A stretch of DNA of 18,212 nt from Lachnospiraceae bacterium (GTDB lineage: Bacteria; Bacillota; Clostridia; Lachnospirales; Lachnospiraceae): assembly GCA_009774235.1 (NCBI GenBank), contig VSNJ01000080.1, positions 1 to 18,212 of the forward strand, given 5' to 3'. A program made the position numbers and the translations under genes. Position 1 is the stretch's first letter. The number at the start of each line of letters is the position of its first letter. Shown one piece after another: positions 7,557 through 13,785 of this stretch. The notes below the pieces were generated by a model. It did no database searches, was not told where the DNA came from, and saw nothing but the letters and a program-made list of their open reading frames with translations.

Positions 7557-7619
7557 GCGGCTGTATATCCTATATAATGGAATAAATTCCATTATCATAA
7601 ATTATAGAGATACAGCCGC
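7557..7619. promoter_or_regulatory. Nested palindromes over the recombinase operon leader (candidate operator)
   Basis: Outer arms GCGGCTGTAT (7557-7566) and ATACAGCCGC (7610-7619) are perfect inverted repeats. Inside is a 22-bp palindrome with 10-bp arms ATAATGGAAT/ATTCCATTAT (7574-7595) and a 2-bp centre. The structure lies between the likely -10 (7601-7606, minus strand) and the ribosome site of the 50-aa ORF, a good place for a repressor or an RNA switch. It has no T-tract, so it is not an ordinary terminator. Confidence 0.6.
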
Positions 7620-7630
7620 AATTTGACCAA
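7601..7630 (-). promoter_or_regulatory. Probable promoter of the 50-aa ORF and large recombinase
   Basis: Minus-strand TATAAT at 7601-7606 with TTGGTC at 7625-7630 and an 18-bp spacer. The -10 is perfect; the -35 matches mainly in TTG. It sits just past the PemK/MazF stop codon and upstream of the palindromes. Confidence 0.5.
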
Positions 7631-7652
7631 TGTACAAATCTCTCCACTTCTA

Positions 7653-8030
7653 CTAATTTGCACATTTCCTTTCAGGTCTGTTATTGAGTGAAATACTAAT
7701 GGCAAGAGCCTTATCAACTCTTGCCATTACGTTATCGGGCATCATTCCTATATACTGTTTTAACCTCTGCTTATCAATCGTCCGTATCTGTTCAAGCAGT
7801 ATAATTGAATCTTTGTCGAGCTTTTCAAAATCTTTTACCTCGGTATGCGTTGGGAGCTTTGTTTTCGTGTGTGTACGGCTTGTTATTGGGGCGATGATAA
7901 CTGTCGGGCTGTGTCTGTTGCCAGTGTTATTAGAAATTACAAGCACTGGTCTTGTGCCGCCCTGTTCTGAGCCGATAACGGGATTAAGTTCTGCATAAAA
8001 AATATCTCCACGCTTAATCATTCTTTCCAT
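7653..8030 (-). CDS. PemK/MazF-family toxin (endoribonuclease)
   Basis: 125-aa protein of the MazF/PemK fold, whose members cut mRNA at short sequence motifs and arrest growth unless bound by an antitoxin. Family motifs are RGDIFYAELNP near the N-terminus, GSEQGGTRPVLVISNN, SPTVIIAPITS, LPTHTEV and EQIRTIDKQRL. An AGGAGGTC site precedes ATG 8030; a second in-frame ATG lies at 8021. The start overlaps the stop of an upstream ORF as TAATG, implying coupled translation. No MazE, AbrB or ribbon-helix-helix antitoxin is recognisable nearby, so it is either an orphan, a regulatory MazF homologue, or paired with the unrecognised upstream ORF. On an ICE it could act in stable maintenance. Confidence 0.92.
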   Translation of the reverse strand: MERMIKRGDIFYAELNPVIGSEQGGTRPVLVISNNTGNRHSPTVIIAPITSRTHTKTKLPTHTEVKDFEKLDKDSIILLEQIRTIDKQRLKQYIGMMPDNVMARVDKALAISISLNNRPERKCAN

Positions 8031-8356
8031 TATGTTTGACCTCCTATCTGGAATTTAGGCAGGTCAATTCTGCCTATGTAATAGCCAGACACAAGGAAGA
8101 ATTTAAGGTCAGGAGCGCATAAAACAAGCTCTGTGTCCAATGACCACCTTATATCTGGCGTTATGATAGGAGCATCTCTATTTGTCCTCGACACCCCGAA
8201 ATGCAAGTGCGTCCGTAAACGCAGGGAAGTCGCCAAACGGTCAGCAGCGAACTGACGCCACGGGAGTTTCACCCCAACTGTCTGTCTGACAGAGCCGCCC
8301 TCGTTGCCTGCGACGGATTGAATACCGTTCGGGCTGTGACTGGACGGGAGTACCAT
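8030..8356 (-). CDS. Uncertain ORF coupled to the PemK/MazF gene
   Basis: 108-aa frame whose stop overlaps the toxin start (TAATG). The C-terminal 40 residues (SLDTELVLCAPDL, FFLVSGYYIGRIDLPKF) look like a genuine folded protein, and the coupling argues that the end is translated. The N-terminal half, rich in Arg and Ser in GC-richer DNA, does not look like typical protein. ATG 8356 has no ribosome site, and no better ATG exists; TTG near the codon for L73 follows AAGGTGG too closely. It may be a 5'-truncated or frameshifted gene, or a short late-starting one. No family recognised; it is not a recognisable antitoxin. Confidence 0.35.
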   Translation of the reverse strand: MVLPSSHSPNGIQSVAGNEGGSVRQTVGVKLPWRQFAADRLATSLRLRTHLHFGVSRTNRDAPIITPDIRWSLDTELVLCAPDLKFFLVSGYYIGRIDLPKFQIGGQT

Positions 8357-8567
8357 TATTCTCTTTGTGGGTTATGGCGAAATCGGGAGCTGCCCGATAT
8401 TTTGAGTCGGTATTTGACCGCTCACCACCTTTCATCGCTATTCTGCTATCGGCAGGTCATGGCGTACCGCTGCACACGCTTATGCTCATCACAATCACAA
8501 AGAGGAAGTATTTGGCGAATGAGTATTCGGTTGTCAAAGAACAATCCCGTTTTCGCCACACAAAGGA
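8357..8567. other. GC-richer stretch of unclear coding status
   Basis: Open frames exist on both strands (plus 8365-8577, minus up to 8435) but none has a ribosome binding site or a recognisable domain. Together with 8160-8356 it is clearly richer in G and C than the neighbouring genes. On the minus strand a TTGACA occurs near 8535, without a convincing -10. It could be a remnant of ICE backbone, a decayed gene or a structured leader. Confidence 0.35.
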
Positions 8568-8605
8568 AAACAGGTGAAAGGATTTTTAAGCCCCTTCACC
8601 TGTTT
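8560..8605 (-). terminator. Terminator after the sigma factor gene
   Basis: Perfect 11-bp arms AAACAGGTGAA (8568-8578) and TTCACCTGTTT (8595-8605), extendable by AGG/CC pairs. On the minus strand the stem is followed by TTTTCCTTT. It lies about 35 bp past the sigma factor stop codon. Confidence 0.65.
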
Positions 8606-8638
8606 GCTCACTCAAAAAGGTTATGTGTAGTGTGAATA

Positions 8639-9115
8639 TCAAAAAATATTAAAATTTTTTTTCAGCTTTTCAATGGCGATGTCCACACTGAATTTAACAG
8701 CCCTTTTCGTACACCCCTCCATCTTTGCGATTTGCTCATAGGTCATATCCCCGAAAAAATACAATAGCAGCCTGCGCTTTTGTACTTCGGGAAGTTTTGA
8801 AATTGCCTTATGTAGCAACTCACATTCCATGTTTCTTAAAACCATCTCATCTAAGTTGGTCTGCTTATAAAAGGCTCGCTCATTTAGCGTTGCTTCTGTC
8901 AGTTCGGAATGTTCAATGTGCCTGCTCACTTTGTTGAGATAGGAAATATCCTCAAGCTCAAAGAGGTTGAACAGGTCATATAAAATTTTGTCAATTTCCA
9001 GAGTTTGCAGTTTCCCTCGTCCGTCTTTAAAAGAGAGGTGGTATCTTCCCTCAACAATCATCAATGTGTAGGGATTATGCTTGTCCTTTTTTCGATTTGG
9101 ATGCTTTTCATCCAT
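8639..9115 (-). CDS. Sigma-70-like regulator, Tn916 Orf7 type
   Basis: 158-aa protein with a sigma region-4 helix-turn-helix at the C-terminus (about 88-155: LHKAISKLPEVQKRRLLLYFFGDMTYEQIAKMEGCTKRAV, given here only as landmarks LPEVQKRR and MTYEQIA). The N-terminal half is not a standard sigma region 2. Tn916-like ICEs carry a similar short sigma-like protein (Orf7) that drives expression of the recombination and transfer genes, under control of Orf9; an Orf9-like gene is present at 16310. ATG 9115 follows GGAGGT by eight bases. A hairpin overlaps half of that ribosome site. The leader upstream is about 280 bp long and contains further inverted repeats. The usual small Orf8-type HTH gene is not found next to it. 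Confidence 0.85.
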   Translation of the reverse strand: MDEKHPNRKKDKHNPYTLMIVEGRYHLSFKDGRGKLQTLEIDKILYDLFNLFELEDISYLNKVSRHIEHSELTEATLNERAFYKQTNLDEMVLRNMECELLHKAISKLPEVQKRRLLLYFFGDMTYEQIAKMEGCTKRAVKFSVDIAIEKLKKNFNIF

Positions 9116-9126
9116 CGTCCGTTACC

Positions 9127-9161
9127 TCCAATCTGAATTTTTTTTAAAAATCCAGATTGGA
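9127..9161 (-). promoter_or_regulatory. Hairpin overlapping the sigma factor ribosome binding site
   Basis: Arms TCCAATCTG (9127-9135) and CAGATTGGA (9153-9161) are perfect 9-bp inverted repeats. The minus-strand GGAGGT site occupies 9124-9129, so its first half is inside the stem. This could limit translation of the sigma factor. Confidence 0.5.
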
Positions 9162-9299
9162 CGGTGGGGAACGGCAACCCACACCAGAAATAGGCTTACG
9201 TCTTATTTTGACAAAAAACGACAAAAGAAAAACCACAAAGTCTGTCAGTCCTTTGCGGCTATAAGAATTTAAAGTTCTATGATGTAGATATTTGACGCC

Positions 9300-9320
9300 T
9301 ACTTTTAGGGTATAAAAGTA
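9300..9320. promoter_or_regulatory. Inverted repeat TACTTTTA/TAAAAGTA, candidate operator
   Basis: Perfect 8-bp arms (9300-9307 and 9313-9320) with a 5-bp centre, about 185 bp upstream of the sigma factor start. By analogy with Tn916, where Orf9 represses transcription of the orf7 region, it could be the target of the Orf9-like regulator. Inference only. Confidence 0.4.
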
Positions 9321-9430
9321 CCATACAAGAACAAGGATTTTTTTAACAAGCTATCCTTACCCCTGTTATATAATATGTAAATAGCTGCTGCTTAAAATCA
9401 GCAGCGGCGTGGCAGATAATAACCAACGCA

Positions 9431-9477
9431 AAAACATCCCTCCAAACTCAAAAACAGAGTTGAGGGATGTTTATTTG
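9431..9477 (-). terminator. Terminator after the ABC transporter operon
   Basis: AAACATCCCTC (9432-9442) pairs with GAGGGATGTTT (9462-9472), and the stem extends with a small bulge through CTC/GAG. On the minus strand it is followed by a run of T (TTTTTGCG). It lies about 100 bp downstream of the small membrane protein gene. Confidence 0.8.
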
Positions 9478-9576
9478 GACGTTGCAAAACAACCCACCAA
9501 AGCTCCGTTTTTTTTATTCGGTAGGCTTGTTTTGGTATAAATGAAAAAATACCTTTTTCTAAATAGTCAAATTGTT

Positions 9577-9990
9577 CTATTCCTTTGAATTCCATCCTGT
9601 GAAATCAATTTCAAGCTCTGTTTCATCTGGATGCTCCATATTAGATGGAATAGGCGATTTTATACCGCACTGCTGATTTTCCGCATACGGCAACAGAATA
9701 TTCTTCAACGTTCCCATTTTTTCAAATGTGCTTTTCCTACACTGCAAACCGCAGAAAAACAGCAAGCCTGCAAAAGCGAAATGTTGGACACAACTGGAAA
9801 GATAGATATTTAAAATAGCCAGCTCGTTACCTTTGACGGAAACGCCCTGTGCAAGCTGCGCCGAAATATTTTGTTGGCAGGCTGCCAATGAAATAAAAGC
9901 TGCAATTAACAAAATTGCTGCGAGAACATATAAAATCAACGAGAGTAGACCATCTTTTTTCTTTGTTTTAATCATCTGATTGTCATTCAT
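9577..9990 (-). CDS. Small membrane protein of the ABC transporter operon
   Basis: 137-aa protein with a charged N-terminus, a hydrophobic helix at about 14-38 (LILYVLAAILLIAAF) and a second around 68-86 (HFAFAGLLFFCGLQC), then a hydrophilic tail ending FTGWNSKE. The first helix ends in AAC, but a lipoprotein is unlikely since no clear lipobox context precedes it. ATG 9990 has an AAGGAGATG site that overlaps the end of the ATPase gene, six bases upstream, so it belongs to the operon. Function is not recognised; a transporter accessory or immunity-type protein is possible. Four cysteines cluster around the second helix. Confidence 0.8.
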   Translation of the reverse strand: MNDNQMIKTKKKDGLLSLILYVLAAILLIAAFISLAACQQNISAQLAQGVSVKGNELAILNIYLSSCVQHFAFAGLLFFCGLQCRKSTFEKMGTLKNILLPYAENQQCGIKSPIPSNMEHPDETELEIDFTGWNSKE

Positions 9991-9996
9991 TTATTC

Positions 9997-10707
9997 TCAT
10001 CTCCTTTCACTGCGTGACACATTATTTTTGCGTTTTTGTGGCTGCGAGGTAGATTGCTTATTTATTTCTTCAGGACGCTCAAAAATCTGTGCTTTTCCCT
10101 TACGAAGTTTTATCACTATATCAGCTTGTTTCGCTAACGCCCCCGAATGTGTCACAATGATAACGCAACGCTTGAGTTCATGTGCGCTTTCTTTGAGAAT
10201 TTGCGTGATTTCCTCTGCTGTATCCTCATCAAGATTTCCTGTTGGCTCATCGGCAAGCAAAATCGCTGTATCGCTGGCTAATGCCCTCGCTATCGCCACA
10301 CGTTGCTGTTGGCCGCCTGAGAGCTTGAGGACATTACGTTTGGTTTCTTCTTTTGTCAACCCCAAACGCTCCAGAATAGGAAGCGGAGCTTTTTTTGAGG
10401 TCAACTTCACATTTTCTATTGAGTTCATATAATCTATCAGGTTGTATGCCTGAAAGATAAAAGAAACATTTTCATGCCTGTGTTTTGCTAGTCCCAGTTT
10501 ATTGATGTTCTCTCCGTTGCATACGACTTCGCCTTTAGTCGGAACATCTAAACCACCGAGCAGAGAGAGCAATGTTGTTTTTCCACACCCTGACGGACCA
10601 AGAATGGCATACATCTTTCCAACATCAAAGCTTATTGAAATATCTTCAAGTACCTTTGATTTCCCGTTATAGGAATAGCCAAGATTTTTTGTTTCTAAAA
10701 TTGACAT
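9997..10707 (-). CDS. ABC transporter ATP-binding protein (LolD/MacB/SalX type)
   Basis: 236-aa ATPase that powers the two permeases encoded upstream. Walker A is GPSGCGKT at 37-44, the Q-loop glutamine is Q86, the signature is LSGGQQQR at 129-136, Walker B is ILLADEP with E154, followed by the D-loop GNLD and H187 of the H-loop. This domain order and spacing are those of the MacB/LolD exporter-type ATPases that work with FtsX-fold permeases. The C-terminal 30 residues are a basic extension. ATG 10707 follows AAAGGTGG. It lies 19 bp after the second permease gene and six bases before the small membrane gene. Confidence 0.96.
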   Translation of the reverse strand: MSILETKNLGYSYNGKSKVLEDISISFDVGKMYAILGPSGCGKTTLLSLLGGLDVPTKGEVVCNGENINKLGLAKHRHENVSFIFQAYNLIDYMNSIENVKLTSKKAPLPILERLGLTKEETKRNVLKLSGGQQQRVAIARALASDTAILLADEPTGNLDEDTAEEITQILKESAHELKRCVIIVTHSGALAKQADIVIKLRKGKAQIFERPEEINKQSTSQPQKRKNNVSRSERR

Positions 10708-10726
10708 ATTTTTATTCCACCTTTCA

Positions 10727-12076
10727 TTAATTCATCTTTGTTAAAATTTCTTTTGGCTTGAGCCGCACTACTGGCACACTCGAAACAAAAACGGACAGAA
10801 CGGCTACTAATGAGCCAATTCCACAGACCGCAAAAAAATCAGGAGCAGTCACATCTATTTCAATGGGTGCTGTATCTTTCCCTGTTACCTCAATGTCTTG
10901 TTCACCTACAGACTGTTCACAAGCACTTGTCATTAAATAATTACCTGCGGTATTTGCTGCCGCTGCTCCTGCAAAATAGGAAATGCCAAAAGCTACAATG
11001 GCAATAAGCAGAATTTCCACTATGTGCTGCCCGATAATTTGGATTTTATCAAATCCCATTGCCAACAATACACCTATTTCATGCACTCGTTCTTTCATCC
11101 ATAGAGCAAGCATGAGCGAAAGTGCAAGCAGACTTCCGACTACGATACAAAGAAGTAACGAGGACAGCATGAAGGACATTTTTTCAAGCGGTGCAGCAGA
11201 ACGTCTGTATTCTGCATCAGCCGTTTCAATGGAGAAGTCGTCCCACGCAATATTTACATTTTCCTTCACAGATTCTATGATATTACTAAGCTGCGCAGGG
11301 TCATCCACATAGAAATTCACTCCTTTATACTCGCCCTTACCATTTGTATAAAGTTCTTTTGCTGTTTTATTATCTGTAAAAATACGGTTTTGATAAAGTG
11401 AAGGTGGTGGAGCAAGCCCGGCATTTACTTGAGGTTCCTTTATCTCAAATAGTCCTGCGATGGTAAGAGTAACGACTGCACCGCCATTCATTGTTTTTAA
11501 CATAATTTTGTCACCTACCTTTAGGTGATTAACAGCAGCGAGGTCTTTACTAATCAATGCAATGCTTGTGTCACCATCCCCAATATGCTTCCCTTCTGTG
11601 AGCTGGAAAATTTCCTTTTGGAAATAATTGCTTTTCTCAGAAAAGGAATTGGACTCACTTGTAGCCATGTGCAGCAATCGCTCATCCTCATCGTATTGAT
11701 TGTTGGTTTTAATAAGCTCTAATGGTATACCGTCAGAGGACAGCACTTCTGATTCTCCGTTTTGGTAGGCATTGTATTGTTCAATCCCTGATATAGACAT
11801 CACTTTTTCTATCACCGAATCATCAAGGGAAGAACCTGTGTATTGTACCCCACCGTTTTCGTCCGCTTTGTAATTCTCGGAATTCGCCTTATTTATCACA
11901 AGCCCAAAATTTCCACCAAGAGTGTGACGGAGTTCCAATGCTGCTGTATCCGATGTTCGTTTTGTCGATAGCCCAACTAAAACAAAGGTGGACACGACAA
12001 GTAATACTAAGAACAGAACAACGCTTTTTCCCAACTTCCTTATGACGGATAGAAAGGCTCTTTGAAATATTCCCAT
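10727..12076 (-). CDS. FtsX/MacB-fold ABC transporter permease (second)
   Basis: 449-aa permease. One membrane helix near the N-terminus (about 15-38) is followed by a large extracytoplasmic MacB-like core domain (about 40-295). Three C-terminal helices follow: LSSLLLCIVVGSLLALSLML, the stretch beginning IVEILLIAIVAFG, and VCGIGSLVAVLSVFVSSV. The FtsX coupling motif appears as KERVHEIGVLLAMGF, and the end RLKPKEILTKM is typical. It is paralogous to the permease encoded 13 bp upstream, so the pair probably forms a heterodimer with the ATPase. Such permeases move no substrate through a classical channel but use the outer domain to handle peptides, lipids or antibiotics. ATG 12076 has an AGGAGAGG site. 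Confidence 0.94.
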   Translation of the reverse strand: MGIFQRAFLSVIRKLGKSVVLFLVLLVVSTFVLVGLSTKRTSDTAALELRHTLGGNFGLVINKANSENYKADENGGVQYTGSSLDDSVIEKVMSISGIEQYNAYQNGESEVLSSDGIPLELIKTNNQYDEDERLLHMATSESNSFSEKSNYFQKEIFQLTEGKHIGDGDTSIALISKDLAAVNHLKVGDKIMLKTMNGGAVVTLTIAGLFEIKEPQVNAGLAPPPSLYQNRIFTDNKTAKELYTNGKGEYKGVNFYVDDPAQLSNIIESVKENVNIAWDDFSIETADAEYRRSAAPLEKMSFMLSSLLLCIVVGSLLALSLMLALWMKERVHEIGVLLAMGFDKIQIIGQHIVEILLIAIVAFGISYFAGAAAANTAGNYLMTSACEQSVGEQDIEVTGKDTAPIEIDVTAPDFFAVCGIGSLVAVLSVFVSSVPVVRLKPKEILTKMN

Positions 12077-12089
12077 ATGATTTCCTCTC

Positions 12090-13523
12090 CTAACTCATTT
12101 TAGCGAGAAGCTGTTTTGGCTTTAAACGGAACAACGGTACGGATGCAGCTAATACAGCTACAACAGTCAATAAGCCGCCGATTCCGAATACCCATAGGAA
12201 AGTCTGCGGTACTACGGTCACACTCAGCTCCGTTGCTGTATCTACATTCATCGGTGTTTCAGGAAGCGTATACCCAAAAGACCCATCTTCCTCTAACTGC
12301 GTATTCTGTGGTGTACTGCTTTGGCTGGTGTCACCCAACAAGGTGTTTCCCAAGCCTTGTGCTACTGCACTGCTCGTAAAAAACGAAATGCCAAACGCCA
12401 AGATTGCTATAATAAATACTTCTGCCATATGCTGCATGATAATTTTAAATTTGCCAATTCCGAGTGAAAGCAAAATCCCAGATTCATGAGTACGGCTTTT
12501 TGTCCACATGGTAAGCAGTAAAATTAAAACTGCCACACCAATAATAGTAATAATAATGATAAGAGTGGTAATCAATCCGCTTAAATTATCCAACGGAGTA
12601 GTAGCAACTTCATAGGTCTTATTATCTGTGGATATGGAGTAACAGCTCCAATCAATGGAATTCAGTTTTTTCACTTCTTGCATAATATTGTTTAGTTCTG
12701 CGGGGTCATTCACCCGATAATGAACTTTATAATATCCTGCGGATGACCACGAGAGTAGCTTTACGCTAGTTTCTACATCCATCAATACTGTATTTTCCAA
12801 AAGTTCACCCGGCGTAGAGAACACAGATACTTGTTGACTTACTTTTGAGTCAAAAATGCCGACAATGGTTACGGTTTCTTTCAGTTTTCCGCCTTCCTCA
12901 TCACCGCCCGTAATCTGTGAATTCATAGCAATGATAAACTGGTCGCCAAGTTTTAAGCCATTTTTCTCGGCAAGCTCTTTGTGAATAAGAACGGCATTTT
13001 GGTCTTTTGGCGTAATCTGCCGCCCTTCAATTAACTCTATACTTCCCCCTGTGAACATATCCGCTTCCTGCGTGTTAGTATAGCCATAAATGTTGGCTTG
13101 CTTGCTAAGAACAGGCTCATTGGCAAACATACTGCCTTCGATGCTTTTAAGTTCTAAATAGTCACCTTCCATAGTTTTTAAGTTAGCGGGTCCGATGTTC
13201 TCCGCATTGTATCCACTGACACCAGGAACAGAGGCTACCTTATCAGCAATCTCTTTTGTAAGTGATTCCCCAGTATAAACCATTGCGTAGCTTCCGTTGC
13301 CAACATCCCGACGTTCAAACTTGGATTGGTCGCTGTGGTCTTCTTTCATAACAAAACCACCGCCAAATGACCTGCGTAAATTTGTGGCAGCTTGCTCCGA
13401 AGCACTCTGAATTGAAATGCCTGAGATTACCAATGTTCCAACCACAAGGAAAATTGCAAACAGTAAAATACTTTTTTTCCATTTGCGAGTAAGATAACGT
13501 ACTGTGCGTTTCATTGCACCCAT
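12090..13523 (-). CDS. FtsX/MacB-fold ABC transporter permease (first)
   Basis: 477-aa permease and first gene of the transporter operon. It has an N-terminal helix (about 17-36), a large extracytoplasmic domain and three C-terminal helices, with the coupling motif KSRTHESGILLSLGIGKFK and the end RLKPKQLLAKMS shared with its downstream paralogue. An extra Ser/Gln/Thr-rich outer loop (about 390-430) separates the last helices. ATG 13523 follows AGGAGG by seven bases. Its promoter region has tandem repeats suggestive of control by the neighbouring response regulator. The gene set resembles streptococcal Vex1-Vex2-Vex3 next to VncRS in general design; the substrate cannot be read from sequence. 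Confidence 0.94.
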   Translation of the reverse strand: MGAMKRTVRYLTRKWKKSILLFAIFLVVGTLVISGISIQSASEQAATNLRRSFGGGFVMKEDHSDQSKFERRDVGNGSYAMVYTGESLTKEIADKVASVPGVSGYNAENIGPANLKTMEGDYLELKSIEGSMFANEPVLSKQANIYGYTNTQEADMFTGGSIELIEGRQITPKDQNAVLIHKELAEKNGLKLGDQFIIAMNSQITGGDEEGGKLKETVTIVGIFDSKVSQQVSVFSTPGELLENTVLMDVETSVKLLSWSSAGYYKVHYRVNDPAELNNIMQEVKKLNSIDWSCYSISTDNKTYEVATTPLDNLSGLITTLIIIITIIGVAVLILLLTMWTKSRTHESGILLSLGIGKFKIIMQHMAEVFIIAILAFGISFFTSSAVAQGLGNTLLGDTSQSSTPQNTQLEEDGSFGYTLPETPMNVDTATELSVTVVPQTFLWVFGIGGLLTVVAVLAASVPLFRLKPKQLLAKMS

Positions 13524-13556
13524 AGAAAATCCTCCTTTATTTTGTTTTCAAGAAGT

Positions 13557-13611
13557 ATTATAAACGGAGCATTTTTCATGCGTATGAAGTGTAGTTGTCA
13601 TGAAGTTGTCA
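13557..13611 (-). promoter_or_regulatory. Activated-type promoter of the ABC operon with tandem 11-bp repeats
   Basis: A perfect minus-strand TATAAT (13557-13562) lacks a good -35 at 17-18 bp. Immediately upstream, TGACAACTTCA and TGACAACTACA (13601-13611 and 13590-13600) are tandem repeats with 10 of 11 bases alike. An 11-bp period, one helical turn, abutting a weak -35 is a classic OmpR-family activator site; the obvious candidate protein is the regulator at 15216-15881. Confidence 0.65.
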
Positions 13612-13622
13612 AAACAAGAAAA

Positions 13623-13741
13623 GAGTTTCGCTTGCGAAACTCGCGCCTGCGGCGGTCGCATCGCGACATCCACTGCTCACGCCGCAGTGTGCATCCCGCC
13701 CGGAGGGCTTTTTGTTTCATAGGACGCACTTTTCTATGAAA
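13623..13741. repeat. GC-rich cluster of hairpins between the ABC operon and the kinase gene
   Basis: Four stacked inverted repeats: GAGTTTCG/CGAAACTC (13623-13642), CTGCGGCG/CGCCGCAG (13647-13687) enclosing GTCGC/GCGAC (13655-13667), GCCC/GGGC followed by five T (13698-13713, plus strand), and TTTCATAG/CTATGAAA (13715-13741). It is sharply GC-richer than the genes on both sides. It could be a small mobile palindromic repeat, an ICE backbone scar, or a structured site. Confidence 0.65.
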
Positions 13742-13742
13742 T

Positions 13743-13769
13743 AAAAAAACACCCTCGGCAAAGAGGATG
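13743..13769 (-). terminator. Terminator after the cargo two-component operon
   Basis: CATCCTC (13769-13763) pairs with GAGGGTG (13756-13750), with one G-U pair, around a 6-nt loop, followed on the minus strand by seven T (13749-13743). It lies 17 bp past the kinase stop codon. Confidence 0.85.
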
Positions 13770-13785
13770 CTTTCACTACAGAAAT

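Larger units (their letters stand above)
9116..9430. other. Leader/promoter region of the sigma factor gene
   Basis: No gene is supported here. It contains a hairpin over the ribosome site (9127-9161), an 8-bp inverted repeat (9300-9320) and a GCTGCTG/CAGCAGC hairpin (9384-9405). A plus-strand TATAAT near 9370 lacks a clear partner -35. The sigma promoter presumably lies near 9300-9350, but no consensus pair could be fixed. Confidence 0.5.

Noticed and set aside
8365..8577. Plus-strand frame of 70 aa in the GC-richer stretch
   Set aside because: Product looks superficially protein-like, but there is no ribosome binding site, it points against all neighbours, and its end enters the sigma terminator hairpin. 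Kept only as an unexplained region.
9398..9595. Minus-strand frame of 65 aa after the small membrane gene
   Set aside because: It runs through the operon terminator hairpin and has no ribosome site or recognisable content.
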